NCBI RefSeq assembly: GCF_018917525.1
Contig: NZ_JAHLOS010000026.1
Coordinates: forward strand, 1-64,000
DNA: 64,000 nt
Reading direction: 5' to 3'
DNA from: Enterococcus raffinosus
Lineage (GTDB): Bacteria; Bacillota; Bacilli; Lactobacillales; Enterococcaceae
Part shown: piece after piece, positions 28,084-37,572 of the stretch
Numbering within the stretch: position 1 is the stretch's first letter
Layout: the number at the start of each line of letters is the position of its first letter
Notes under the pieces: generated by a model
What the model was told of the DNA's origin: nothing
The model's input: only the letters and a program-made list of their open reading frames with translations
The model's database searches: none
Position numbers and translations under genes: made by a program

Positions 28084-28218
28084 CTAATGCTTATGTTGTT
28101 CTTCCTTTACCGGACAGCCACTATCGCAATCTTCGCATGAACTGCCATTTTTAATCCGTCGATAAACGATCACGCCGGCACCACCGAAAATAATAATACT
28201 TAAAATTATAGTTGCCAT
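28084..28218 (-). CDS. FeoB-associated Cys-rich membrane protein
   Basis: A 44-residue protein with one N-terminal membrane segment (about 2-19), a basic stretch YRRIK, then the cysteine cluster SCEDCDSGC and a His-rich end. Small Cys-rich proteins of this type follow feoB in many Firmicutes and are thought to assist ferrous iron transport. It overlaps the feoB end by 13 bases and has its own GAGGTG ribosome site. Confidence 0.85.
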   Translation of the reverse strand: MATIILSIIIFGGAGVIVYRRIKNGSSCEDCDSGCPVKEEQHKH

Positions 28219-30368
28219 TCTTTCACCTCTTTGATCTCTTCAATGGTAATTGTCGGAGTCTGCTTCACTGGTCTTCTGACAATGAAATAAATCATTGCAA
28301 CAAGTACTACAGCGGCTAGAATCAAACCGATACCGATTTTACCGTCTTCGAACATCACATGTCCGAATTGATAAACAATGAAGCTCACGGCATAAGCCAG
28401 TCCACATTGATAACCAATCGCTCGCCAAGTCCACTTGATATCACCCATTTCGCGATGAATCGCACCAATTGCTGCAAAACATGGCGCACACAATAAATTA
28501 AAGACTAAGAATGAATAACCGGCGATTGGCGTATAGGCTGCCTGCAAGGATTTCCAGATTTCCACACCATTTTCTGCTACCTCAGCATGACGATATAAAA
28601 TTCCGAAGGTCCCAATCACATTTTCTTTGGCCACTAGCCCTGTAATAGCAGCAACGGCTCCGCGCCAATCTCCCCAACCTAAAGGAGCAAACAATGGTGC
28701 AATCAAGCCGCCTAAAGCAGCCAAAATACTATCATTTTCATTTACAGACTGTAATGAGAAATTGTAGCTGGAAATAAACCAGATTATGATACTAGAAACA
28801 AAAATGATTGTGCCAGCACGTTTCACAAATGCTTTACTGTGATCATACGTATATCTCACGGTGTTACCGATTCTAGGCATATGATACAACGGAAGCTCCA
28901 TAATAAATGGTGCTGGATCGCCTGAAAATAGTTTGGTTTTCTTTAACGCAATTCCTGATAAGACAATAGCTCCCATCCCGACAAAGTAAGCGGACGGTGC
29001 TACCCAGCTACTATTGGGGAAGAACGCTCCGGCAATCAATGCAATGATCGGTAATTTTGCCGAACAGGGCATAAAGGTTGTCAGCATCGCAGTCATTCGA
29101 CGATCTTTCTCGTTCTCGATCGTTCGACTAGCCATGACACCAGGTACTCCGCAACCTGTCGCAATCAGCATAGGAATAAATGACTTTCCAGACAAGCCAA
29201 ACTTACGGAAGATTCGATCCATAACAAACGCGATTCGAGACATATACCCGCAATCCTCTAACAACGCCAAGCATAGGAAAAGCACCATCAATTGTGGCAG
29301 GAAGCCTAAAACAGCCCCGACTCCGGCAATGATTCCATCTAATATCAAACTTTGCATCCATTCAGCAACATTCCATGATTGCAAGGTCGAGCTGACAAAA
29401 TTCGGCACGATATCGCCAAATAAATTCTCATTCACCCAATCGGTGCCCATCGCACCAATCGTTTGAATCGCAATGTAGTAAATCAACCACATCACTAAAG
29501 CAAAGATTGGCAACGCCAAGAAACGATTGGTTACAATTCGGTCTATTTTATCTGAGATTGATAGTTTAAACTGATCCTCATCAATAACACATAACATTTT
29601 CAAATCGGTGATAAAATTGTAGCGCTCATTAATAACTAAGCTTTCCGCATCCTCACCGAAGATTTTCTCTGTGATCTTAATAATCTCTTGCAAATCTTTT
29701 TCCTGAATCGGACTCAGATTTAAGTCTTTTTGCGCACGTTCATCTCGCTCAAATAATTTCAAACTGTACCAGCGGCTATACTTAGCAACAACCGTACTGC
29801 CTAAAACCTCTTCTATTTCACTTAGTGCTGCCTCTAAACGTTTATCATAGTGAGGAAAATTAACTTCCTCTACTCCTTTTTTCACTAGATGAAGGGCTTC
29901 GCTAACCGCCTTATCCAGTCCCCAGTTCTTCAACGCGCTGATCCCTACAACTGGAACACCTAAGGCATAAGCAAGCTTCTCTAGATTAATTTGCTTACCA
30001 CTTTTTTTGATGATATCCATCATATTCACAGCAACCACTACTGGAATCCCTGTTTCGATCAATTGAGTCGTTAAGTAAAGATTACGCTCCAGGTTCGTCC
30101 CATCAATAACGTTGATGATGGCATCCGGCGTACCCGAAAGTAAATAGTCTCGAGCCACTACTTCCTCTGGAGAGTAGGGTGATAACGAATAAATTCCTGG
30201 CAAGTCATCAATACTTACTTCAGAATCCTTCTTATAAATACCCTCTTTACGTTCAACCGTTACACCTGGCCAATTTCCTACAAATTGGTTGGTTCCGGTT
30301 AACACATTGAAGGTACTTGTTTTCCCGCTATTAGGATTTCCTGCTAAAGCAATATGTATCTTACCCAT
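28206..30368 (-). CDS. feoB: Ferrous iron transporter FeoB
   Basis: Membrane GTPase-permease of 720 residues that imports Fe2+. The N-terminal G domain has GNPNSGKT (10-17), DLPG and a G4 motif written NMMD rather than NKxD. A helical spacer follows to about 270, then about ten membrane segments with the two Gate regions (MPCSAKLP, and FNLLCAPCFAAIGAI) that carry conserved cysteines. Full length. The ATG directly follows the feoA stop. Confidence 0.96.
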   Translation of the reverse strand: MGKIHIALAGNPNSGKTSTFNVLTGTNQFVGNWPGVTVERKEGIYKKDSEVSIDDLPGIYSLSPYSPEEVVARDYLLSGTPDAIINVIDGTNLERNLYLTTQLIETGIPVVVAVNMMDIIKKSGKQINLEKLAYALGVPVVGISALKNWGLDKAVSEALHLVKKGVEEVNFPHYDKRLEAALSEIEEVLGSTVVAKYSRWYSLKLFERDERAQKDLNLSPIQEKDLQEIIKITEKIFGEDAESLVINERYNFITDLKMLCVIDEDQFKLSISDKIDRIVTNRFLALPIFALVMWLIYYIAIQTIGAMGTDWVNENLFGDIVPNFVSSTLQSWNVAEWMQSLILDGIIAGVGAVLGFLPQLMVLFLCLALLEDCGYMSRIAFVMDRIFRKFGLSGKSFIPMLIATGCGVPGVMASRTIENEKDRRMTAMLTTFMPCSAKLPIIALIAGAFFPNSSWVAPSAYFVGMGAIVLSGIALKKTKLFSGDPAPFIMELPLYHMPRIGNTVRYTYDHSKAFVKRAGTIIFVSSIIIWFISSYNFSLQSVNENDSILAALGGLIAPLFAPLGWGDWRGAVAAITGLVAKENVIGTFGILYRHAEVAENGVEIWKSLQAAYTPIAGYSFLVFNLLCAPCFAAIGAIHREMGDIKWTWRAIGYQCGLAYAVSFIVYQFGHVMFEDGKIGIGLILAAVVLVAMIYFIVRRPVKQTPTITIEEIKEVKEWQL

Positions 30369-30839
30369 TTATTCTGCCTCCTTCGATACGATCACCATCT
30401 CTGACTCGCTTTTTCGTAAACTTAGCTCATATCCACGAACGCGAAGTTCAATTGGATCACCTAGAGGAGCCAGCTTGACAACTTTTACCGCGGTGCCTTT
30501 TGTTAATCCCATATCCATCAAGCGGCGTTTGATTGACCCGCTGCCGTGAACATTCACTACAATGCCTTCTTCTCCTGCATTTAATTGATCGAGTGAGACC
30601 CAGGTTTCTTGGTCCTCCGTTAATTCCTTCACAAGTATCTGATTAAGTAAAGACTGGGATAAAGCCAATCGTGTATTATGTAATAGGATGATGCCATTAT
30701 CGCCAGAATGATTTACGAGGGCAACTTTTGAACCGACAATCATTCCCAAGTCTTGTAATCGGTGCTTTAAATCATTTTCTAAAGGCATTTCGCTAATCTG
30801 AACGACACGGTTCAATGAAACATCTGCCAAAGTTGTCAT
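30369..30839 (-). CDS. feoA: Tandem FeoA-domain protein
   Basis: A 156-residue cytoplasmic protein made of two FeoA (SH3-like) domains, about 1-75 and 80-156, whereas many FeoA proteins have one. FeoA is needed for FeoB-driven iron uptake. Both copies keep the LQDLGMIVGSKV / LMDMGLTKGTAV core. The ATG at 30839 is used because AAGGTGGAG is six bases upstream; a GTG four codons earlier overlaps that site. A Fur-type box lies about 40 bases upstream. Confidence 0.92.
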   Translation of the reverse strand: MTTLADVSLNRVVQISEMPLENDLKHRLQDLGMIVGSKVALVNHSGDNGIILLHNTRLALSQSLLNQILVKELTEDQETWVSLDQLNAGEEGIVVNVHGSGSIKRRLMDMGLTKGTAVKVVKLAPLGDPIELRVRGYELSLRKSESEMVIVSKEAE

Positions 30840-30880
30840 ATTTTTCTCCACCTTACTGTTCGACTTCTACATCTAATTAA

Positions 30881-30901
30881 TAATGAGAATCTTTCTCATT
30901 A
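30881..30901. promoter_or_regulatory. Fur-type box upstream of feoA
   Basis: A perfect palindrome, TAATGAGAA-TCT-TTCTCATTA, resembles the Fur operator (TGAGAATnnTTCTCA form). Its place upstream of feoAB fits repression by iron. A PerR or MntR-type protein could bind a related site. Confidence 0.75.
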
Positions 30902-31120
30902 AGAATAGCTTCATTTGAGCGCAAAGTCAATAAATGGTCGAAGATTTTTGCTTTTTTCTGAGCAACTTGTTTGACAATTACTGATTTATTTGTTTTACAA
31001 AACTGTTTTTTCGTTATTAAAAAAACTTTTTTCTCGTAAAAAAACATCGTATAACGGATTTTCCAATTCTGTAAAGGGATTTTTCTTTGCAACTGTCCGT
31101 TTTCAATCTTTTTGCAAAAA

Positions 31121-31168
31121 ACACAAAGAGTTGTATACCAATATTTTACCAACACAATATATGGTGTT
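31121..31168 (+). promoter_or_regulatory. Tandem NrdR boxes
   Basis: ACACAAAGAGTTGTATA (31121-31137) and ACACAATATATGGTGTT (31152-31168) resemble the NrdR box. Their starts are 31 bases apart, i.e. three helical turns, as is usual for NrdR pairs. The second copy is close to consensus, the first is weaker. They lie just upstream of the nrdH promoter. Confidence 0.75.
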
Positions 31169-31174
31169 TAACGA

Positions 31175-31202
31175 TTGACTTTTTCTCTACATCTTTTATA
31201 CT
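31175..31202 (+). promoter_or_regulatory. nrdH promoter
   Basis: TTGACT (31175-31180) and TATACT (31197-31202) with a 16-base spacer, directly behind the NrdR boxes and about 30 bases before the nrdH start. Confidence 0.65.
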
Positions 31203-31233
31203 AGTAATTGTAGAAATCAAGGGAGGTAGTCTT

Positions 31234-31452
31234 ATGGTAAAAGTCTATTCAAAAAATAATTGTATGCAATGTAAAATGACAAAACGTTATTTAACTGAAA
31301 ATCATATTTCATTCGAAGAGGTCAATATCGACAATGAACCCGAAGCTCTAGGTTTTCTAAAAGATCAAGGTTTCCAAAGTGTCCCAGTTATTTTCGGCGG
31401 ACAACAAGCCATCATCGGTTTCCGTCCAGATCAATTAAAAGCATTAGCGTAA
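31234..31452 (+). CDS. nrdH: NrdH redoxin
   Basis: A 72-residue glutaredoxin-like protein that passes electrons from thioredoxin reductase to the class Ib ribonucleotide reductase. The active-site pair is C10-M-Q-C13, followed by the thioredoxin-fold cis-Pro in SVPVIF and the GFRPDQLKAL end typical of NrdH. GGGAGG lies about seven bases before the ATG. The frame is open further upstream through the promoter and NrdR boxes, which rules out the longer reading. Confidence 0.94.
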   Translation: MVKVYSKNNCMQCKMTKRYLTENHISFEEVNIDNEPEALGFLKDQGFQSVPVIFGGQQAIIGFRPDQLKALA

Positions 31453-31852
31453 TTTAAGAGGACGCGGCAGAAGCATTTAGCTTCATGAATAAGAAGGATT
31501 ATCTTAAAACAAAATTACATGTTTTGGAATAATTCGGCTTATTGCGTAGAAGAAATTGCTTCTAGAGCACCGCTTTTTCGAAACTTTGCGATCCATGATT
31601 GCAAAGTTTTCTTTATTGCCAGTTCCAATTTTTACAGTTTGCTTAGTAAATGAGTCACTGTTCTAGAAACTTTATGGAATGGTTATATGTATGAGCTTTT
31701 TCTAAATTTTACGTCAGAAAAATTCAGACAATAAAACGAACTTTGACGTTATCTGTTGGAATATTAATAAATCAATCCATGATGACGATTCATTCCTTCG
31801 ATTTTAAATGATTGGAAATATACAGACACTATATATAGAAAGATGTGACGAG
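31453..31852 (+). other. Long nrdH-nrdE spacer
   Basis: Four hundred bases without a supported gene. It contains a terminator (31581-31614), a weak promoter-like pair TTGACG/TAATAA (31743-31770), and a degenerate single NrdR-like box, ACACTATATATAGAAA, at 31826-31841. nrdE may therefore have a separate start of transcription. nrdI, often found here, is absent. Confidence 0.55.
31581..31614 (+). terminator. Terminator between nrdH and nrdE
   Basis: AAACTTTGC pairs with GCAAAGTTT around a twelve-base region, followed by TCTTT. It would limit read-through from nrdH into nrdE. Confidence 0.65.
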
Positions 31853-34012
31853 ATGAGCCTGAAAGACCTAGGTGAAGTATCTTACTTCAAGTTGAACAAT
31901 GAAATCAACCGTCCAGTGAATGGACAGATTCCACTAAATAAAGATAAAGAAGCATTAACCGCTTTTTTCAAAGAAAATGTTGAACCAAATACCCATGCAT
32001 TTTCTTCTGTACAAGAGAAAATCGACTATTTAATAGAAGAAGATTTTCTAGAAGCAGAGTTTCTTGCAAAATATACGCCTGCTTTTATTGAAAAACTTTA
32101 TACCTATTTAGCTGAACAAAACTTTACTTTTAAATCATTTATGGCGGCGTATAAGTTTTACTCGCAATATGCGCTGAAAAGCAATGATGGCACGGAATAT
32201 TTAGAAAGCTATGAAGATCGTGTTGCTTTTAATGCCTTGTACTTTGCGGATGGTGATGAAAAATTAGCTTTGTCCTTAGCAGATGAAATGATCCATCAAC
32301 GTTACCAACCCGCTACCCCGTCCTTCTTGAATGCGGGACGCAAACGGCGTGGTGAATTGGTCTCTTGTTTCTTGATCCAAGTAACCGATGACATGAACAG
32401 CATTGGCCGTTCAATCAACTCCGCTTTGCAATTATCACGTATCGGCGGCGGTGTCGGTATCAATTTGTCCAACTTGCGTGAAGCAGGTTCACCAATCAAA
32501 GGGTATGATGGAGCCGCAAGTGGTGTCGTTCCAGTCATGAAATTATTCGAAGACAGCTTCTCTTATTCAAATCAATTAGGTCAACGTCAAGGGGCCGGGG
32601 TTGTTTACTTAGACGTCTTCCATCCAGATATTGAAATGTTCTTATCTGCCAAAAAGGAAAACGCCGACGAAAAAATCCGAGTGAAGACTCTTTCCCTTGG
32701 TGTGACTGTGCCAGATAAATTTTATGAATTGGCTCGTAAAAATGAAGATATGTATTTGTTCAGCCCTTACGGTGTCGAACGCGAATATGGTGTGCCTTAT
32801 TCTTACGTGGATATTACGAAGGAATACGATAATTTAGTCGCAAATCCAAATATTCGCAAGAAGAAAATTCGTGCCCGCGATTTAGAAAATGAAATCTCTA
32901 AGTTGCAGCAAGAATCTGGCTATCCATATATCATCAATATTGATACAGCGAACCGGGCGAACCCTGTTGATGGGAAGATCGTCATGAGTAATCTATGTTC
33001 TGAGATCTTACAAGTTCAGACACCTTCTACTATCAATGGACGACAAGAATATGATGTATTAGGTACGGATATTTCATGTAACCTTGGTTCAACCAATATC
33101 GTGAACTTGATGGAAAGTCCTGACTTTGGTCAATCTGTTCGGACAATGGTTCGTGCGTTGACTTTTGTTACTGATGAGTCAGATATTGAAGTTGTTCCTT
33201 CGATCCAAAATGGAAACAAGCTGAACCACACGATCGGATTAGGTGCGATGGGCTTACACAGCTTCTTTGCAAAACATTTGATGGAATACGGTTCAGAAGA
33301 ATCGATCGACTTTACCAATATCTATTTCACCTTGCTAAACTATTGGACGTTAATGGAAAGCAATGAATTAGCAAAAGAACGCAAGACAACCTTCCATAAC
33401 TTTGAAAAATCAGATTACGCAAACGGTTCGTATTTCGATAAATATACGACTGGCGAATTTGTACCTAAAACAGATAAAGTCAAAGAAATTTTCAAGGATA
33501 TCTTTGTCCCAACTGCTGAAGATTGGCAAGCATTAAAAGAAGCCGTTCAAAAAGATGGTCTATATCATCAAAACCGTCTAGCCGTAGCACCAAATGGTTC
33601 AATTTCTTACATTAATGATACAAGTGCCAGCTTGCACCCAATCACTCGTTTGATTGAAGAACGTCAAGAGAAGAAAATCGGTAAGATCTATTATCCAGCA
33701 CCTTACTTGAATAATGAAACCTTGCCTTATTATACTTCTGCCTACGATATGGATATGCGCAAAGTCATTGATGTTTACGCAACTGCGCAACAACACATTG
33801 ACCAAGGAATGAGCTTGACCTTGTTTATGCGTTCGGAAATTCCTGAAGGCTTGTACGAATGGAAAACAGAAAGCAAACAAACCACACGTGATTTGAATAT
33901 CTTGCGTAACTACGCCTTCTACAAAGGCTGCAAATCCATTTATTACGTGCGGACCTTCACCGATGATGCCGAAGAGATCGGTTCAAATCAATGTGAAAGC
34001 TGTGTAATCTAA
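31853..34012 (+). CDS. nrdE: Class Ib ribonucleotide reductase alpha subunit NrdE
   Basis: Catalytic subunit of 719 residues that reduces ribonucleoside diphosphates to deoxyribonucleotides. The short N-terminal region starts MSLKDLGEVSYFKLNNE, and LSRIGGGVGINLSNLR and SNLCSEI (active-site cysteine) follow. The C-terminal redox pair is in CESCVI, which NrdH reduces. The frame opens at 31808, but the family start is the ATG at 31853; the ribosome site is weak. It lacks the long N-terminal ATP cone, as expected for class Ib. Confidence 0.95.
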   Translation: MSLKDLGEVSYFKLNNEINRPVNGQIPLNKDKEALTAFFKENVEPNTHAFSSVQEKIDYLIEEDFLEAEFLAKYTPAFIEKLYTYLAEQNFTFKSFMAAYKFYSQYALKSNDGTEYLESYEDRVAFNALYFADGDEKLALSLADEMIHQRYQPATPSFLNAGRKRRGELVSCFLIQVTDDMNSIGRSINSALQLSRIGGGVGINLSNLREAGSPIKGYDGAASGVVPVMKLFEDSFSYSNQLGQRQGAGVVYLDVFHPDIEMFLSAKKENADEKIRVKTLSLGVTVPDKFYELARKNEDMYLFSPYGVEREYGVPYSYVDITKEYDNLVANPNIRKKKIRARDLENEISKLQQESGYPYIINIDTANRANPVDGKIVMSNLCSEILQVQTPSTINGRQEYDVLGTDISCNLGSTNIVNLMESPDFGQSVRTMVRALTFVTDESDIEVVPSIQNGNKLNHTIGLGAMGLHSFFAKHLMEYGSEESIDFTNIYFTLLNYWTLMESNELAKERKTTFHNFEKSDYANGSYFDKYTTGEFVPKTDKVKEIFKDIFVPTAEDWQALKEAVQKDGLYHQNRLAVAPNGSISYINDTSASLHPITRLIEERQEKKIGKIYYPAPYLNNETLPYYTSAYDMDMRKVIDVYATAQQHIDQGMSLTLFMRSEIPEGLYEWKTESKQTTRDLNILRNYAFYKGCKSIYYVRTFTDDAEEIGSNQCESCVI

Positions 34013-34021
34013 TGATCATTA

Positions 34022-34044
34022 CCTCTCGCACTTCGGTTCGAGAG
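34022..34044 (+). other. Stem-loop between nrdE and nrdF
   Basis: CCTCTCG pairs with CGAGAGG around a nine-base loop. There is no T run, so it more likely stabilises or processes the message than ends it. Confidence 0.55.
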
Positions 34045-34084
34045 GTCGTGTTATGCGTAAATTAATACTTTAGGGGGAATATCC

Positions 34085-35050
34085 ATGGCAGAAACTTACT
34101 ATGAAGCCATTAACTGGAACGAGATCGAAGACGTCATCGATAAATCGACGTGGGAAAAATTAACCGAACAATTTTGGTTGGATACACGGATTCCGTTGTC
34201 TAATGATTTAGACGACTGGCGCAAGCTATCCGATTTAGAGAAAAAAACGGTCGGCTATGTTTTCGGCGGTTTGACTTTATTAGATACTGTCCAATCAGAA
34301 AGCGGAATGGATCAATTACGCAAAGACGTTCGGACGCCGCATGAAGAAGCGGTCTTGAACAATATCCAATTTATGGAATCTGTTCATGCGAAAAGCTATT
34401 CATCGATTTTTAGTACCTTAAATACAAAGACGGAAATCAATGAAATTTTTGAATGGACCAACACCAATCAATACCTGCAAAAGAAAGCTGAACGAATCAA
34501 TGAAATCTATAAAAACGGCACACCATTAGAAAAGAAAATCGCCAGTGTTTTTCTTGAGACCTTCCTTTTCTATTCTGGTTTTTATACGCCACTCTATTAT
34601 TTAGGAAATAATAAATTAGCCAACGTAGCGGAGATCATCAAATTAATCATTCGCGATGAATCGGTTCATGGAACCTACATTGGTTACAAATTCCAACGCG
34701 GCTTCAATGAACAAACAGAAGAAGAACAAGAACGTTTGAAAGAATGGATGTACGATTTATTGTATGAATTGTACGAAAACGAAGAACGTTATACCGAAGA
34801 ATTATACGATGAAATCGGCTGGACTGAAGAAGTCAAAACGTTCCTGCGCTACAATGCCAATAAAGCATTGATGAATTTAGGCATGGACCCACTTTTTCCA
34901 GATACCGCAGATGATGTGAACCCGATCGTTATGAACGGGATTTCCACCGGAACTAGCAACCATGATTTCTTCTCACAAGTCGGCAATGGCTACTTGCTTG
35001 GTCAAGTGGAAGCCATGAATGATGATGATTATTTGATTGGTTTAGAATAA
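34085..35050 (+). CDS. nrdF: Class Ib ribonucleotide reductase beta subunit NrdF
   Basis: Metal-radical subunit of 321 residues that holds the Mn or Fe site and tyrosyl radical. Ligand motifs are visible in EAVLNNIQFMESVHAKSYS, ETFLFYSGFY and IRDESVHGTY. GGGGGAA precedes the ATG. It lies 72 bases behind nrdE and ends the locus. The flavodoxin NrdI, needed to load Mn in many species, must be elsewhere. Confidence 0.95.
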   Translation: MAETYYEAINWNEIEDVIDKSTWEKLTEQFWLDTRIPLSNDLDDWRKLSDLEKKTVGYVFGGLTLLDTVQSESGMDQLRKDVRTPHEEAVLNNIQFMESVHAKSYSSIFSTLNTKTEINEIFEWTNTNQYLQKKAERINEIYKNGTPLEKKIASVFLETFLFYSGFYTPLYYLGNNKLANVAEIIKLIIRDESVHGTYIGYKFQRGFNEQTEEEQERLKEWMYDLLYELYENEERYTEELYDEIGWTEEVKTFLRYNANKALMNLGMDPLFPDTADDVNPIVMNGISTGTSNHDFFSQVGNGYLLGQVEAMNDDDYLIGLE

Positions 35051-35056
35051 AAGCAA

Positions 35057-35093
35057 AAGGCTGTCAGCAATTTCTTGCTGGCAGCCTTTTTTT
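35057..35093. terminator. Terminator after nrdF
   Basis: AAGGCTGTCAGCAA pairs with TTGCTGGCAGCCTT (one G-T pair), followed by seven Ts. It also covers the end of the converging permease gene. Confidence 0.85.
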
Positions 35094-37572
35094 ACTCTGA
35101 CGCTTGAATTCGTTTGATGACTGTTTCTTTATTAACAATCGTAGTCGTTGCATAGGTCAGAATCAGTTGAACAGCGATAACAAGTACTGCCATCAACAGA
35201 ACTTGAACTAGTGGATACTGATAGACTCTAATTTGCAGTAAGGCATTACTTTCTGCGTAGACATAAACCAGATAACCTAAAATACTCCCTATACCAATGC
35301 CCAACAGAAGAATTCCTCCAACATATACCAGTCCTTCTGTTTGGAGCATACGCTTCATTTGACGATTTGACATACCGATCGCCTGCATTACTCCGAGCTC
35401 CTTTTTACGACTTAGAATACTGTCGATGGTCGTATTGATCAAATTCATAATCCCAACGATTGCTAGGACAAGAAGAATCGCATAACCTGCACCGGTCATC
35501 ATCTGTAGTGTTCCTTCCCATTGATCTAATATTTCTTGATAACTTTGCACTTCAAACAGATCGTTGGTCTCTGTAATAGCGTCCAAAGCCTCTCCTACTT
35601 CTTTGACATGATCGTCTGCGACCTTAATACTTAGATGATAATTCAAATTATTTTTTGAAAGCTTCTGTAATGCTTCATTCCCCATTAAAAAGGTATCGTA
35701 GCCACTGATTGCTTCTGGAAAATCACCTAAAGCGATCAAGGTCATTTTTTTCTCATAGCTCTGATCGCCATCATAAAACTTAATGTTTAAAGTATCGCCA
35801 GGTGAAAGTTCCGGGTAATTTCGCAACACATATCCAGTTGCTACGATCTTATCTCCAGAATTTAATGCTTCGTAGGTTGCACTGCCTTTTTCGATACCCT
35901 TGTTGATCTGACGTATTTGGCTTTGGTTAATACCACCTATAGAAGCACGCACCGGTTTGTCTGTTCCTATCTCTTTAAGACTTAAAACTTCGGTACTAAT
36001 CGATTTGAAGGCTTCTACCTTTTCCACACCATCCATTTTTTTGATTCGATTAATCAAGTCAGTGTTCAATGGATTATTTTGCTGAACTTTTCTCCAATCG
36101 CGTTCAGGTCGCATTTTATCTCCACTGTAGGAATCAATACTCAAGCTATACTCTTCAGCAATCGTATTTCGTGCAATCTCCGCTGGATCCATACAACTAA
36201 ACACTGTCGAAACTACGACGAATAGAACACCGATCAAGCCTAATGAAAAGATTGTAATAAATGTACGTCTTTTATTTCTTGAAAGGTTGGCATTAGCCAA
36301 ACGTTGAAGATTTAATTCCGTAAAACCTTTTCGTTGTTTTTTCTTGCTTTGCTTTTGACCAGTATAGCGCATCGCTTCGACTGGCATGATTTTACTTGCC
36401 TGACGCATTGGCTTCAGGGAAGCTAGAATGACTGTCAATAAAGTCACTGCAATGGTCATTCCGATGATCCAAGGAACAATCAAAGACACCTCACCTTTAG
36501 CAAGAATTTCTCGCATTACCTCGGTCGTAGCTACTTCGCTTTTGATCGTTGACATTAGTTGGAAGAAGACAAATTTGACAGAAGCGATTCCTAAAAGTAG
36601 TCCGATCGGGATCGCGATTCCAGCCACGATTAAATTCTCTCTTAAAATAATTTTACGCATTTGCTTTTTCGTAGCGCCTAATGCCGCTAATTTCCCAAAT
36701 TCTTGAACTTTATTAATCAGCGAAACATAATAAATACTATAGATGGTTAATGCGCCAGCAACCAGGATAATTCCAATAATAATCGCCATTCCGGTATAGA
36801 AGTTAGGATCCACATAATTTGCAAAAAGGTAGTCATTATTTTCTACGATATTGTCTTCAGTGACGCTAAATTTCTTACCTATCTCTTTTACTAGCTCTTT
36901 GATCGCATCTGTTGAAGTTGCATACTCCGTCGTTAAACGAATCATCATGCGATAATCACGTTGAGTCGCTGGAATGTTCTTCTGCATAAATTCCTTTGAA
37001 ACCAGCATCGAGTATATTTTTTCACGTGTCTGCATTTTTACATCTGGTGTGATTCCTGCTAAGCGAAACGTCATTTCTTGCTCCAAACCGATCCCATTTG
37101 CTTCTGTTAGCTGGAGCGGGATAGTAATCTTATCGCCAATCTTTGCATTTGGATACCCCAATTTCTTCAATGCGTTTCTCGAAAGAACCGTCTCATCCTC
37201 TTTTTCCGGCTTGTGTCCTGCCACAAACTCCTGCTTCGTTAATTTCTGCGCACCATCATCTAAATAACTGATCAAAATAGAGGTATTCTTTGAGAGAATC
37301 GATTGTCCAACATCTTGACGTAAGCCATATTTTTCAATCGCATCATGTTGAGCAATTTTCTCCATATTTTCTTCAGAAACTTCACGATACATCGCGTGCC
37401 ATGTTGGATAAACCTTGTTGACTGCCGCATTTTGTACATTCACAGTACCGAGACCGATTGATGTAATCAAGAAGACCAAGACGCTAGTTAAAATGATTGC
37501 GATCCCGGAAAGCAGATTTTTCCCTTTATGATACTTCGTGTTGGCCAAAGCCACCCGATTGATCATCTTCAT
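35092..37572 (-). CDS. FtsX-type ABC transporter permease (two FtsX modules)
   Basis: A large 826-residue permease. One membrane segment near 20-42 is followed by an extracellular domain (about 45-250), a first FtsX-like membrane block (about 255-390), a second segment near 435-455, an extracellular domain (about 460-690), and a final FtsX block (about 695-820). This MacB-superfamily layout fits export of a peptide, lipid or drug, or mechanical signalling. It directly follows its ATPase gene. The neighbouring two-component system suggests control by a cell-envelope signal, such as an antimicrobial peptide. Substrate unknown. Confidence 0.85.
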   Translation of the reverse strand: MKMINRVALANTKYHKGKNLLSGIAIILTSVLVFLITSIGLGTVNVQNAAVNKVYPTWHAMYREVSEENMEKIAQHDAIEKYGLRQDVGQSILSKNTSILISYLDDGAQKLTKQEFVAGHKPEKEDETVLSRNALKKLGYPNAKIGDKITIPLQLTEANGIGLEQEMTFRLAGITPDVKMQTREKIYSMLVSKEFMQKNIPATQRDYRMMIRLTTEYATSTDAIKELVKEIGKKFSVTEDNIVENNDYLFANYVDPNFYTGMAIIIGIILVAGALTIYSIYYVSLINKVQEFGKLAALGATKKQMRKIILRENLIVAGIAIPIGLLLGIASVKFVFFQLMSTIKSEVATTEVMREILAKGEVSLIVPWIIGMTIAVTLLTVILASLKPMRQASKIMPVEAMRYTGQKQSKKKQRKGFTELNLQRLANANLSRNKRRTFITIFSLGLIGVLFVVVSTVFSCMDPAEIARNTIAEEYSLSIDSYSGDKMRPERDWRKVQQNNPLNTDLINRIKKMDGVEKVEAFKSISTEVLSLKEIGTDKPVRASIGGINQSQIRQINKGIEKGSATYEALNSGDKIVATGYVLRNYPELSPGDTLNIKFYDGDQSYEKKMTLIALGDFPEAISGYDTFLMGNEALQKLSKNNLNYHLSIKVADDHVKEVGEALDAITETNDLFEVQSYQEILDQWEGTLQMMTGAGYAILLVLAIVGIMNLINTTIDSILSRKKELGVMQAIGMSNRQMKRMLQTEGLVYVGGILLLGIGIGSILGYLVYVYAESNALLQIRVYQYPLVQVLLMAVLVIAVQLILTYATTTIVNKETVIKRIQASE

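Noticed and set aside
29014-29466. 150-codon plus-strand frame
   Set aside because: Antisense shadow of feoB.
30877-31155. 92-codon minus-strand frame between feoA and nrdH
   Set aside because: It runs through the Fur-type box and an NrdR box and has a lysine-rich, low-complexity translation typical of AT-rich intergenic DNA.
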